Origin: Marinobacterium iners
GTDB lineage: Bacteria; Pseudomonadota; Gammaproteobacteria; Pseudomonadales; Balneatricaceae
Direction: 5' to 3'
Length of the DNA: 64,000 nt
Assembly (NCBI RefSeq): GCF_017310015.1
Contig: NZ_CP022297.1
Span: 2,542,001-2,606,000 of the forward strand
Shown in pieces: positions 37,238 to 46,514 of the stretch. Positions within the stretch are counted from its first letter, which is position 1; each line of letters begins with the position of its first letter. The notes beneath the pieces are model-generated. The model worked only from the letters and a program-made list of their open reading frames with translations, searched no databases and had not been told where the DNA came from. Made by a program: the position numbers and the translations under genes.

Positions 37238-37318
37238 TCAGGATTTTTTATCAGTATCCAGATAGAACACCGGCAGAATCATCGCCAAGGCGAGGATATT
37301 TTTAATCCTGGTTGCCAA
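37238..37318 (-). CDS. Possible 26-aa membrane peptide with TTG start
   Basis: After the GATase stop the minus strand reads aggaaaacgca then TTG and an open frame of 26 codons ending at 37238. The peptide has a basic start (ATRIKN), a hydrophobic core (ILALAMILPVFYL) and a charged end (DTDKKS). The good ribosome site and location between the GATase gene and its terminator support it. The short length and TTG start keep the call tentative. Confidence 0.4.
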   Translation of the reverse strand: MATRIKNILALAMILPVFYLDTDKKS

Positions 37319-37329
37319 TGCGTTTTCCT

Positions 37330-38064
37330 CTAAACCTGAGTGGTGTCGATCAAGTCCAGCCAACGGTTAACCAGCGTGCGGGCAAAGTCCGTCTGCGCCG
37401 TTTGGTACTGCGTAAAGTCCTGTTGTGCCTGTGCGATAAGTTCCGCTATGTGAGCTTGATCCTGGGCAGGATCGCCAAGCAACTCGCGGCGGTTCCAGGT
37501 ATCCACGATCTCCGGCGTCACTTCAAAGTGGCATTGGAAGGCATAGATCAGATCGCCCAGACGATAGGCCTGATTTTTGACCGCCTTACCGCTCATCAGT
37601 AACGTAGCACCTTCAGGCAGGTCAAACGTGTCCGAATGCATTTCGAACAGCTTCGGCTGTAACTCAGTTCCTTTCAACAGCGGGTCGTCTTGCCCCGCTT
37701 CAGTCAGTTGCAATGACGTAAAACCGTACTCCAGAAAGCCCTGTGGCTTAACTGCCGCACCAAAGGCATAGGCAATTGACTGACACCCCAGACAAGATCC
37801 CAGCACCGGCTTGCGAGCGGAAGCGAACCGACGAATCAGATCAGCCAAGTCATCGAAATAGGGCTGAAGCAACGGGTCATGGACACTGACCTCACCACCA
37901 AAGACGATCAGGCCATCAAACGCGTCAATATCCAGCGGCAGCACATCACCCTTGCGGCGATAAAACCAGTGCAGGGTTCCCCCACGCTCTGCGACGACTT
38001 CGCCTATACGACCCGATTCTGCGGGCCCGTTCATCCCGCTAGCCATAATGGCGACAATTCTCAT
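37330..38064 (-). CDS. Class I glutamine amidotransferase-like protein
   Basis: A 244-aa GATase1 of the GMP-synthase-like stand-alone subgroup. The nucleophile elbow is PVLGSCLGCQSIAYAFGA and the His-Glu part of the triad is in FQCHFEVTPE. It overlaps the PhyH-like gene by ATGA. In gamma-glutamylation pathways such hydrolases remove the glutamyl group, which would suit the upstream glutamine-synthetase-like enzyme; the substrate is an inference. Confidence 0.87.
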   Translation of the reverse strand: MRIVAIMASGMNGPAESGRIGEVVAERGGTLHWFYRRKGDVLPLDIDAFDGLIVFGGEVSVHDPLLQPYFDDLADLIRRFASARKPVLGSCLGCQSIAYAFGAAVKPQGFLEYGFTSLQLTEAGQDDPLLKGTELQPKLFEMHSDTFDLPEGATLLMSGKAVKNQAYRLGDLIYAFQCHFEVTPEIVDTWNRRELLGDPAQDQAHIAELIAQAQQDFTQYQTAQTDFARTLVNRWLDLIDTTQV

Positions 38065-38924
38065 CAGACGACTCCTTTCTCCAGATACTCGTCAAGACCC
38101 GGTGTGCGATAACCGTCTTCGCGGTAGGTGATCGGGAAATAGCCTTCATCGACTTCGTTGGAGCCCAACTTCTTGTACTTGCCATAGATCGGGCCATTTC
38201 CGATGCTTATCCGTTCCGGATTGAACTGAATATCATGCTGGAAGAAGTGTGCTGCCAATGCGCGTCTCGGCACATCAGCCTTATTGACCCGAGAACCATG
38301 CCAGAGCCAGCCATCGTGGAAAGCACCGCCTCCCGGAGGCACAACAATCGGTACCAATTCCAGCTCAAAACCATGGATTTTGGCCCACTCTCGCACCTCT
38401 TTCAGGTCATCTTCGGGGCCATGAAATTGCATGATCGGTTTGGCTTCACCCCATTTGTGTGACCCTTTGATATACACCAGCGTGCCACCATCAGCCGTCG
38501 TCTTATCCAGCGCTACCCAGCAGCTTACCAACTCAGGCTTGTCGATCCAGAGCGAGTACATACTGTCCTGATGGAAGTCGATTGAGCGACCGTTCACCGG
38601 CTTCCACAACAGATTGTCGATCATCAGCCGGACACCATCCCATCCGCCCAGCTCTGCACATGCCTTGCCGAGATTCTCGGACAGGATGTGGCGGGCAACG
38701 GAAAGGTCTGATTTCCACGCATTACAGATCTGCTTGGTAAAGGGCGGCTCACCCAGTGGCAGATTCACTTCATCCGGTTTGATGCCCGTTTGATAGTGTC
38801 CTTCAAAAACCCCTTCAAAATTTTCCAGAATCTCGGCAGCGGCTTCCGGTTCAATGATCTTGTCGACGATCAGGAACCCGTCTTCACGAAATTGGGCGAT
38901 CTGCGCTTGAGTCAGTGTGATCAT
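38064..38924 (-). CDS. Phytanoyl-CoA-dioxygenase-family (PhyH) oxygenase
   Basis: About 286 aa from the ATG at 38924, with ggag upstream. A non-heme Fe(II)/2-oxoglutarate dioxygenase. The Fe ligands are in SIDFHQDSMYSLWI (HxD) and GGGAFHDGWLWHGS (distal His), and RRALAAHFF supplies the 2-oxoglutarate arginine. TADGGTLVYIKGSHKWGE is typical of PhyH enzymes. It lies between the GS-like gene (14-bp gap) and the GATase gene (4-bp overlap), so it probably hydroxylates or demethylates an amine handled by that pathway. Confidence 0.88.
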   Translation of the reverse strand: MITLTQAQIAQFREDGFLIVDKIIEPEAAAEILENFEGVFEGHYQTGIKPDEVNLPLGEPPFTKQICNAWKSDLSVARHILSENLGKACAELGGWDGVRLMIDNLLWKPVNGRSIDFHQDSMYSLWIDKPELVSCWVALDKTTADGGTLVYIKGSHKWGEAKPIMQFHGPEDDLKEVREWAKIHGFELELVPIVVPPGGGAFHDGWLWHGSRVNKADVPRRALAAHFFQHDIQFNPERISIGNGPIYGKYKKLGSNEVDEGYFPITYREDGYRTPGLDEYLEKGVV

Positions 38925-38938
38925 GTTGGATGCTCCAA

Positions 38939-40321
38939 TCAGTAAAAAGTCAGATAGCGGTTGATTTCCCACTCGGAAACGGCGCGATGGTATTCATGCC
39001 ACTCTTGCCGCTTCAATCGCAGGAAACTGTCGATCAGACGTTCGCCCAACGCTTCGGCAAGAAAGGTATCTTCAGCCAGTGCTTTCAAGGCTTCATTCAG
39101 GTTTTCAGGCAAGCGGGCAACACCAAGTTCATCTACCTGCTCGGGAGTCAGGTCGTAGAAGTTGATGGAATGAGCTTCTGGGACCTCAAGCTCACGATCA
39201 ATCCCATCCAAACCGGCCGCTATGATGGCAGCCGTAGCCAGGTAGGGGTTCATGCTGCTATCGCCGATACGCACTTCAATCCGACCATAGGGAATACGCA
39301 GCATGGCGGAGCGGTTGTTATCGCCATACGCGATGAAAACGGGTGCCCAGCTTGGGCTTTGCGGTGTGCCCGTGATCAGGCGCTTGTATGAGTTGACCGA
39401 CGGACACAGCAATGCAGCCAGTGCTGGCGCGTGTTCCATGACACCGGCGATGAACTGATAGGCCGTTTTCGATAGCCCCATGCCGCTGGGATCATTAGCA
39501 TCATGGAAAATGTTATTGTCGGCTTCATCCACCAGCGAGCAATGTACGTGCATGCCATTACCGGTGGTGGTGGCGGATAGCTTGGGCAGGAAACTGCAAA
39601 TCGCCCCCAAATCATTGGCAACCTCTTTCGCCGCCATTTTGAAGAACTGCATGTTGTCCGCCGACTGCAACGCTTCATCGTATTTAAAGTTGAGCTCAAA
39701 CTGGCCGTTGGCATCCTCATGGTCAATCTGATAGACATCAAGCCCTATCACCGTCAGCGCGTCGTACAGCCCTTCAAGGAATGCGGCGTTGCGAGTCAAC
39801 CCTTGATAGTCATACGTTGGCCTGTCGAGGGTATCAGTGGAATCAAACGGAACCACTCTGCCCTCCTGATCTCGCTTGAGCAGATAGAACTCCGGTTCAA
39901 GACCGGTCATGAAACGCAGGCCACGCGCTTTCAAGCGTGCGGTCTGTGCCGCCAATACATTGCGCGGGTCCAGCGGATAAGGCGCATCGCCAACCATACC
40001 GGTACCACGAATACAGGCGTAACCGGGCAACCAGGGCAACAATGCCAACGTGGACAGGTCAGCGACCATCATGAATTCAGGGTCTTGCGGTGTCATATCG
40101 AAACCGAGAATTGGACCACCGGCAAAACCTGCACCGGTTTCAGACAGACCTTTCAGGCAATGGACAGGAACCGCTTTGCTCTTGATGCCGCCATGCAGGT
40201 CGACAAACTGAGCCAATATATATTTGACGTTATGACGCTCCAGAAAAAGACAGGCTTCGTCAAGCGCGTTCTCTGGTGGGCAAACCCATACAGAAGGCAG
40301 AACATTTGACATCTGTGACAT
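38939..40321 (-). CDS. Glutamine-synthetase-like ligase (GlnT/gamma-glutamylamide synthetase type)
   Basis: About 460 aa. The start at 40321 (MSQMSNVLPSVWV) is preferred because gagg lies at a proper distance; an ATG 9 bp upstream sits on the same ribosome site. GS signatures: YILAQFVDLHGGIKSKAVP, FMTGLEPEFYLL, DHEDANGQFELNF, TTTGNGMHVHCSL and RIEVRIGDSSMNPYLA. This matches type III GS (GlnT) and gamma-glutamylmethylamide synthetase-like enzymes rather than GlnA. It probably ligates glutamate to an amine. First gene of a four-gene operon with an AraC regulator upstream. Confidence 0.87.
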   Translation of the reverse strand: MSQMSNVLPSVWVCPPENALDEACLFLERHNVKYILAQFVDLHGGIKSKAVPVHCLKGLSETGAGFAGGPILGFDMTPQDPEFMMVADLSTLALLPWLPGYACIRGTGMVGDAPYPLDPRNVLAAQTARLKARGLRFMTGLEPEFYLLKRDQEGRVVPFDSTDTLDRPTYDYQGLTRNAAFLEGLYDALTVIGLDVYQIDHEDANGQFELNFKYDEALQSADNMQFFKMAAKEVANDLGAICSFLPKLSATTTGNGMHVHCSLVDEADNNIFHDANDPSGMGLSKTAYQFIAGVMEHAPALAALLCPSVNSYKRLITGTPQSPSWAPVFIAYGDNNRSAMLRIPYGRIEVRIGDSSMNPYLATAAIIAAGLDGIDRELEVPEAHSINFYDLTPEQVDELGVARLPENLNEALKALAEDTFLAEALGERLIDSFLRLKRQEWHEYHRAVSEWEINRYLTFY

Positions 40322-40449
40322 GGAAACCATCCTCGTAAGTGTTGGACGGTTTCAGTATCTCAGAGGGGGTGGGAAAAGCAGTTGACCGCAGAAACTGAAG
40401 TTTTGACTTCTGGCGCCATTTCGTTGGCACCGGATATCAAAGAGGGAAA

Positions 40450-41487
40450 TTACCGCACCCGCCAGTCACTGGGACTCATGTTTTTCCAGCGGATGAAGGC
40501 ACGAGTGAACGCGCTGACCTCAGAGTAACCCAGACGGTAGGCCACTTCGGAAATGCTGAGGCGCTCATAGCCAAGGTAACAAATGGCCAGCTCCTCACGC
40601 ACTTCATCGATAACCCCCTTGAACGACTGTTGTTCCGCTGACAGCAGACGTTGCAGCGTGCGCGATGACAGGTTGAGCCGGCTGGCGACCCGATCCAGGC
40701 TGACCTCTCCACTGGGCAACAGCTCGATAATTTCACTCTTGGTGCGCTGCACCGTGCTCAGATTCTGTTGCACCACACCAGCCAACTCCAGAATGGAGCC
40801 ACGCGTAACATTGTTCAGCATTGCATTTGCATCAGGCATCGGCTGATTCAGACAGGACTCACGGAACAAGATCAAATTGCTCTCTTGCCGAAACCGAATA
40901 TCACACTGAAACGCTTCACGATGCTGCCCCGCATCAACCAGCGCCGGATGTTGAAAGTGTACTTCGAGCGGTGACCACTGATCTCCCATGGCACGGCGCA
41001 GTACATTATTGAGCATGCCTACTGTCAATTCAGCATCTTGACGCCGATCCATGATATCGCCATACAACAGACGATATTCAAGCTGGCAGATGCCATTCCT
41101 GACTGTCATTTGAAGCAGACTGTTACGCTGAAATACCGGAAAGTACTCCTGCATGCTGTGGATAGCCGCCCGCAAGTCTGGCGAGGTGATCGCATGAAAA
41201 CCGAACAGCCCCAGCCCTTCAGGGTCGAACTGCTCACCGAACCAGAGCCCAAAATGCTCGTTATGGGTAGAGCGCGCAGCCTCATGCATGGAGTTACAAT
41301 AATGTTTCAGTGGAATGTGGCGATTAGGCTTCTCATAGAGGCCGGATTTCAAGCCAGAGCGTGCCAGAACTTCTGCACTGTGTCCGCCCTGTGCCTCAAT
41401 GAACTCTTCCAATCCCAGCGTGACGGATGCCAGCACACTAGAGGGTACATGGTTGCTGGCAGGGCCTCGTTTGGTATTCAACAACAT
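40450..41487 (-). CDS. AraC-family transcriptional regulator
   Basis: A 345-aa regulator with an N-terminal arabinose-binding-like domain of the OruR/ArgR-type group (about 20-210: FDPEGLGLFGFHAITSPDLRAAI) and a C-terminal double HTH (about 250-345: SLDRVASRLNLSSRTLQRLLSAEQQSFKG, SISEVAYRLGYSEVSAFTRAFIRWKNMSPSDWR). It is followed, after 119 bp that must hold the promoter, by the GS-like operon on the same strand. It is the natural candidate to control that operon. Confidence 0.9.
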   Translation of the reverse strand: MLLNTKRGPASNHVPSSVLASVTLGLEEFIEAQGGHSAEVLARSGLKSGLYEKPNRHIPLKHYCNSMHEAARSTHNEHFGLWFGEQFDPEGLGLFGFHAITSPDLRAAIHSMQEYFPVFQRNSLLQMTVRNGICQLEYRLLYGDIMDRRQDAELTVGMLNNVLRRAMGDQWSPLEVHFQHPALVDAGQHREAFQCDIRFRQESNLILFRESCLNQPMPDANAMLNNVTRGSILELAGVVQQNLSTVQRTKSEIIELLPSGEVSLDRVASRLNLSSRTLQRLLSAEQQSFKGVIDEVREELAICYLGYERLSISEVAYRLGYSEVSAFTRAFIRWKNMSPSDWRVR

Positions 41488-41590
41488 GATGCAGACCCTG
41501 ATCTGTTATTCGTACACAGAACGGATGCAACAAGCAGGCCATTGCAGAGCATAGTCCGGTAACAGACACCGCAACGGGTTCCATGACAAC

Positions 41591-42166
41591 ATGAAACCGT
41601 CCGATTCCGCCCCCGGGTGGGGCACGCCTGAACACCCTGCCACAAATCAGGGCGTGCCCTCTTCAAGCGTTATCAACGCCACCAATCGAAACAGCGAAGG
41701 CATCAGTACCATTGTCATGGACCCTGCCAGTGGCGGCGCATTTTATCTAACCGAGGGAACATCGCAGACTGTAACCGTATCAGTGACTGGCGCGCCCACA
41801 AATGATATCTCTATTGATGTAAGTATCGCCGGGGCCGAAGCAACGGTGACGCCCGCAACGGTAATCCTTACCGCTGGTAATGGCTACGAGGCAACGTTCA
41901 ATGTAACAGCAGTTGATGATACGAACATAGACGGTGATCAGCCATTTACCGTGGTGGTAGACCCGGCTGTCAGCGCTGATCCCAGTTATTCCGGACAGAA
42001 TTTGAGTGATATCAATGGCGTGGCCCTTGATAACGATGTGGCCGCGCCACCGCCAGCACCAGCACAGGTAACACCTGTTCCGACCTTGCCCCTTTTCGGC
42101 ATACTCGCTCTGAGTGGCCTGCTTGGCCTGTTTGGCATGTTTGGAATGCGCAAGACCAAGGCGTAA
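41591..42166 (+). CDS. Surface-type protein with Calx-beta-like domain and IPTL-like C-terminal sorting tail
   Basis: A 191-aa protein. The middle (about 50-150) is a Calx-beta-like repeat (LTEGTSQTVTVSVTGAPTNDI, VTAVDDTNIDGDQPFTVVV). The C-terminus is Pro-rich (APPPAPAQVTPVPTLPLFG) followed by a TM helix (ILALSGLLGLFGMFGM) and RKTKA, the layout of IPTL/PEP-CTERM sorting tails read by exosortase/archaeosortase-type enzymes. There is no signal peptide at the N-terminus (MKPSDSAPGWG...), so the ORF may be a truncated or rearranged gene. A strong terminator follows. Confidence 0.7.
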   Translation: MKPSDSAPGWGTPEHPATNQGVPSSSVINATNRNSEGISTIVMDPASGGAFYLTEGTSQTVTVSVTGAPTNDISIDVSIAGAEATVTPATVILTAGNGYEATFNVTAVDDTNIDGDQPFTVVVDPAVSADPSYSGQNLSDINGVALDNDVAAPPPAPAQVTPVPTLPLFGILALSGLLGLFGMFGMRKTKA

Positions 42167-42185
42167 TAGACCAGTGCAACCATGA

Positions 42186-42213
42186 AGCCCGGCAGCACAT
42201 CTGCCGGGCTTTT
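42186..42213 (+). terminator. Rho-independent terminator
   Basis: The 10-bp stem agcccggcag (42186-42195) / ctgccgggct (42201-42210) with loop cacat is followed by ttt. It closes the plus-strand gene at 41591-42166. Confidence 0.88.
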
Positions 42214-42342
42214 GTCCCGTCGTGTAACCCCTCACTGAAAGAGCGAGTGCTCTCGTACCAGTCACAGCAACTGTGCAGCCAGAACCCTGGCGCACTATTG
42301 GTCAAATTGTCTGTCGCGTAATGTCGGCAGCATGCAGCCGTA

Positions 42343-45300
42343 TCAGGTCTTGCTGACCTTGAACCAGAGCGCGTACAACGCAGGTACAAACAGCAGGGTA
42401 ATCAGCGTACCCACCGCCACGCCACCGATCAGTACATAGGCCAGAGGCCCCCAGAACAGATCCAGCGTCAGCGGGATGAAGGCCAGCATTGCAGCCAGTG
42501 CTGTCAGAATCACGGGGCGTGCCCGCTGCACCGCTGCTTCAATGACGGCGTCACGCACCGCCATGCCGGTGTCGAAATTGTCCTGCACCTGCTGGGTCAG
42601 AATCATGGTGTTGCGCATCAGAATCCCCCCAAGGCCGATCAGACCCAGCAGCGCCGTAAAGCCAAATGGCTGCTGGAACAGGAGCAGTGCTGCCACGGCT
42701 CCCACCAGCCCAAGCGGAGCCGTAGCCACCACCATGAAAGTGCCCGAGAAGGAGCGCATCTGCAGCATGATGAAGATCAGCATCAGCGCCAGCATCACCG
42801 GCTGCAACTTCTGAATGGAGGCATCCGCCTTGCCGGACTGCTCAACAGAACCTCCGATGTCGATGTGATAGCCCGGTGGCAGCCCGGCCCGCAGCTGTGC
42901 CATCTGCTGCCAGATGGCCTGGGTCACATCCGGTGCCTGTGCCCCCTGCACGTCTGCCTGCACCGCCAGGAAAGGCTCTCGGTTGTAGCGCTTGATCACC
43001 GGATCTTCATAGCGGATTTCAAGCTCACCCAGCTGCTGCAGCGACAACTTTCGGCCTTCTGCAGTCTTGATTTCGAGCGCTTCCGGCAGCAAAACACCAT
43101 CACGCGCACTGCGCGCCACCACCTGCACACTGCGGATATCCTGCCGTACCTCGGTAACAGCAAGTCCATTCAGCTGCAACTGAAGCTGTCTCGCCACCTC
43201 GTTCGGCGTCAGCCCCATCAGGCGCAGGCGTTCAGGGTCCATATTCAGATGGTAACTCGGTGCCCGCTCGTCCCACTCCAGGTGCGGAATCACGGTATTG
43301 GGGTGTGCTTCCATCCGTTCACGTATCTGATGTGCAATACGTCGCAACTCATTGGCATCGGGCCCCATAACGCGAAAGCTGACAGGCCAGACCACGGGCG
43401 GTCCAAACAGCAGTCGTGTCACCCGCACCCGCGCCTCGGAGAACTCGCCTGCGGCAATATGCCGATCCAGCTCAGCCATAATGCGATCACGGGCCGCGGC
43501 ATCCTCCCCTATCGCAATGATTTTGGCGAAGGCAGGGTCAGGCTGTTCGGGATTGGCCGAAATAAAGAACCGAGGGGCACCGGCTCCCACATAGGCCGAA
43601 AGGCTTTTGACCTCTTCCATCTGTGACAGAATCGCTTCCAGCTTGCGCACGGTTGCATCCGTTGTGCCGATGGCACTGCCCTGTGGCAGGTAGACCGAAA
43701 CCAGTACCTCCGGGCGGTCCGAACTGGGGAAGAACTGCTTCTGTACCTGTGTAGCCATGCCGATCACACTCAGTACAAGCACGCCTATCGTTGCGGCCAC
43801 CACCGTCTTGCGAAAGCGTACACAGGCGCCAATCAAGGCACGCAGACGACGATACAGTGCCGTTTGATACAGATCACCGGGGGTGTGCTGATGATAGTCC
43901 GGCAGCAGCTTTACACCCAGATAGGGCGTAAAGGTCACTGCGACTAGCCAGGAGATCAACAGCGCGAATGCCAGCACCCAAAAAATATTGCCCGCATACT
44001 CGCCCACGCCGGACTGGGCAAAACCGATCGGCACAAACCCCACCACCGTAACCAGGGTGCCAAACAGCATCGGTGCCGCCGTGACATTCCAGGCATGGCT
44101 GGCTGCCTGTACGCGGTCCCAGCCTTCCTCCATCTTCACGATCATCATCTCGATCGCGATGATCGCATCATCCACCAGCAGTCCCAGTGCGATGATCAAT
44201 GCCCCCAGTGTGATGCGGTCAAGATTGATGCCGGCCATTTTCATCAACAGGAACGTCAGGCCGATGGTGACCGGAATCGCGATCCCGACCACAAGGCCGG
44301 CACGAAAACCGATCGCCAGAATACTCACTGCCATCACTACCAGAACCGCGGCCAGAAACTTGACCTGAAACAGGTTGACTGCCTGACTGATCGCCTCGGT
44401 TTGATTGGTCAGCATCTGCAACGACATGCCCAGAGGCAAGCGCGACTGCTCGTCTGCGATGAAGGCTTCAAGACGCTCACCAAATTCGAGCCCGTTCTGA
44501 CCGGATTGCATCACGACACCCAGCAAAATGGCGTCCTTACCATTGGCTCGTACCAGATAGCTCGGTGGATCTTCATACCCTCGTCGCACTTCAGCCAAGT
44601 CAGACAGCTTGATGAGCTGCCCTCCTACTCTCAGCGGCACCGCCGCCAACTGTTCAGGGTCGGCCAGGTCCGCCTCAATGCGTAGATAGGCTCGCGGACC
44701 GTCCAGATCCACAAACCCCGAGGCCACCATCCTGTTGCTGGCTTCGATGGCAGCAAATATCTGCTCTGGGGTCAGGCCGAGATTGTTGAGCCGATTCATG
44801 TCAAATTCGATATATACACGCTCAGGGCGTTCACCCAGCACCAGCGCCTTTTGCAGACCCGGCAGACGCTGCAAACGATCACGAATCGACTCGGCTTCAC
44901 GTGTCAGTTCGCGCATCGGCATGCCCGGGGCCGTCAGGGCGATCAGCGAGAAGTACACATCCGAAAAATCATCATTCACAATGGGGCCGATCACACCGGC
45001 GGGCAGGCTGGCGGCCTCATCCTGCATCCGCTTGCGCACTTCATAAAACAGATCGGGTACCACCTCGCTGGGCGAAAAATCTTCAAACTCCACCTGCAGG
45101 TCCGCACGTCCCGGACGTACAGTGGTTTCAGCCTTGTTCAGATATTCCACTTCCTGAATGCGCTTCTCCAGTCGATCAACGACCTGATTCTGCAGCTCTT
45201 GCGGGGTTGCTCCGGGCCAAACCACCGACACCACCATCACGCGAACGGTGAAGGCAGGATCTTCAGCCCGCCCCAGTGACAGGAATGCATACACACCGGC

Positions 45301-45378
45301 ACACACGGACAGAATGATGAAAAACAGCGTGACGGAGCGCTCACGTACCGCAAGCGCCGACAGGTTGGGAAAGCTCAT
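42343..45378 (-). CDS. RND-family efflux permease
   Basis: A 1011-aa, 12-TM inner-membrane pump driven by proton influx. The N-terminus (LSALAVRERSVTLFFIILSVCAGVYAFLSLGRAEDPAF) and the porter segments (VVWPGATPQELQNQVVDRLEKRIQEV) match AcrB/VexF-like hydrophobe exporters. The proton-relay aspartates are in ALIIALGLLVDDAIIAIEMM. It overlaps the adaptor gene by ATGA. No outer-membrane TolC partner or TetR repressor is next to it, so it probably uses a TolC encoded elsewhere. Confidence 0.92.
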   Translation of the reverse strand: MSFPNLSALAVRERSVTLFFIILSVCAGVYAFLSLGRAEDPAFTVRVMVVSVVWPGATPQELQNQVVDRLEKRIQEVEYLNKAETTVRPGRADLQVEFEDFSPSEVVPDLFYEVRKRMQDEAASLPAGVIGPIVNDDFSDVYFSLIALTAPGMPMRELTREAESIRDRLQRLPGLQKALVLGERPERVYIEFDMNRLNNLGLTPEQIFAAIEASNRMVASGFVDLDGPRAYLRIEADLADPEQLAAVPLRVGGQLIKLSDLAEVRRGYEDPPSYLVRANGKDAILLGVVMQSGQNGLEFGERLEAFIADEQSRLPLGMSLQMLTNQTEAISQAVNLFQVKFLAAVLVVMAVSILAIGFRAGLVVGIAIPVTIGLTFLLMKMAGINLDRITLGALIIALGLLVDDAIIAIEMMIVKMEEGWDRVQAASHAWNVTAAPMLFGTLVTVVGFVPIGFAQSGVGEYAGNIFWVLAFALLISWLVAVTFTPYLGVKLLPDYHQHTPGDLYQTALYRRLRALIGACVRFRKTVVAATIGVLVLSVIGMATQVQKQFFPSSDRPEVLVSVYLPQGSAIGTTDATVRKLEAILSQMEEVKSLSAYVGAGAPRFFISANPEQPDPAFAKIIAIGEDAAARDRIMAELDRHIAAGEFSEARVRVTRLLFGPPVVWPVSFRVMGPDANELRRIAHQIRERMEAHPNTVIPHLEWDERAPSYHLNMDPERLRLMGLTPNEVARQLQLQLNGLAVTEVRQDIRSVQVVARSARDGVLLPEALEIKTAEGRKLSLQQLGELEIRYEDPVIKRYNREPFLAVQADVQGAQAPDVTQAIWQQMAQLRAGLPPGYHIDIGGSVEQSGKADASIQKLQPVMLALMLIFIMLQMRSFSGTFMVVATAPLGLVGAVAALLLFQQPFGFTALLGLIGLGGILMRNTMILTQQVQDNFDTGMAVRDAVIEAAVQRARPVILTALAAMLAFIPLTLDLFWGPLAYVLIGGVAVGTLITLLFVPALYALWFKVSKT

Positions 45379-46418
45379 TGTGCCTGCTCCCTCACATCCA
45401 TTCCCGGCGTCAACAGATGGGTGCCCAAGGCAATAATGCGGCTGCCCTCGACCAGTGAAGCGCGAATTCTGGCCTGCTCGCTTTCCAGTGACAGAACCTC
45501 AACCGGAACAGGCTGTGCCTTGCCCTCCAACACCTGCCACACCTGCGGGCCGCCGCTGCGCTCATCCAACGCCCCCAGCGGCACACTCAGCGTGACACCC
45601 TGCTGATCCTGGTTCAGCAGTACCTGCACCACCGTACCCAGGCTCAGGGCGTCAGAAGGCTGTTCAATGCGGTAACGCGCACGCCAACTGCGGCTTTGCG
45701 GGTCCGCCGCACCGGCAACCTCACGTAAGCTCAGTGGTAGCATCCTGTCTTCCAGTTGCAGCTTGCCACCTTCGGGGGGACGCACACCTTCGGCAAGATA
45801 TACCTCAACCTCCAGTGGACCATCTTCAACCAGCACCGCCAATGGCTGCCCCACGGCCACCACCTGGCCCGGCTCTGCACTGACCTCGGTCAGCACACCC
45901 GACCTGTCAGCTGCAAGTTTGGCGTAACCAAGGCCGTTGTGCGCCTGTGCCAGCACCGCCAGTGCGGCATCACGATGGCTTTCCGCTTCACGCAAAGCCA
46001 GCTCAAAACGATCCAGTGTCTGCCGGCTTACAAAATCACGTTCAACCAGTTGCTGTTGACGCTTTAACTCGCTGCGGGCAATCGCCAAAGCCGCTTCAGC
46101 GGTTTTGACCTCGGCTTCCGCCACTCGAACCGTTGCCATCAGGTCGCGTGTATCAAGCTGAAACAGCAGCTGCCCGGCCACCACTCGCTGCCCAGCATCG
46201 ACATGGCGTTCCAGAATGCGACCGGGGACCTGAAACGAGACAGGAATTTCATGGCGCCCCTTAACCGTACCCGACAGTTTCAACCACGCACTGTCATGAC
46301 TCTGCACTGCCACTGTTCTGACCCAGGGAGCCGGTGTCGTCTCTGGCGAAGCGGATTTGTCACCGCTGCACCCGACCAGCAGCAGAGAAAGCAGAATCAG
46401 AGGAAGTGTCAGTCGCAT
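45375..46418 (-). CDS. RND efflux periplasmic adaptor lipoprotein
   Basis: A 347-aa membrane-fusion protein. The signal and lipobox are LILLSLLLVGCSGDKS. The lipoyl halves are VPGRILERHVDAGQRVVAGQLLFQLD and SGVLTEVSAEPGQVVAVGQPLAVLV, joined by an alpha-hairpin (about 85-145, KTAEAALAIARSELKRQQQLVERDFVSRQTLDRFE). A beta-barrel and membrane-proximal part follow. Translationally coupled with the RND pump. Confidence 0.92.
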   Translation of the reverse strand: MRLTLPLILLSLLLVGCSGDKSASPETTPAPWVRTVAVQSHDSAWLKLSGTVKGRHEIPVSFQVPGRILERHVDAGQRVVAGQLLFQLDTRDLMATVRVAEAEVKTAEAALAIARSELKRQQQLVERDFVSRQTLDRFELALREAESHRDAALAVLAQAHNGLGYAKLAADRSGVLTEVSAEPGQVVAVGQPLAVLVEDGPLEVEVYLAEGVRPPEGGKLQLEDRMLPLSLREVAGAADPQSRSWRARYRIEQPSDALSLGTVVQVLLNQDQQGVTLSVPLGALDERSGGPQVWQVLEGKAQPVPVEVLSLESEQARIRASLVEGSRIIALGTHLLTPGMDVREQAQ

Positions 46419-46514
46419 GGCAATATACCCGATGGTCGCGTCGATTCAGTTGACCCAATCGTAAAATATTAGAGACAACAAATATATATTCGCAACGTAT
46501 TGAATACTGGCTGG

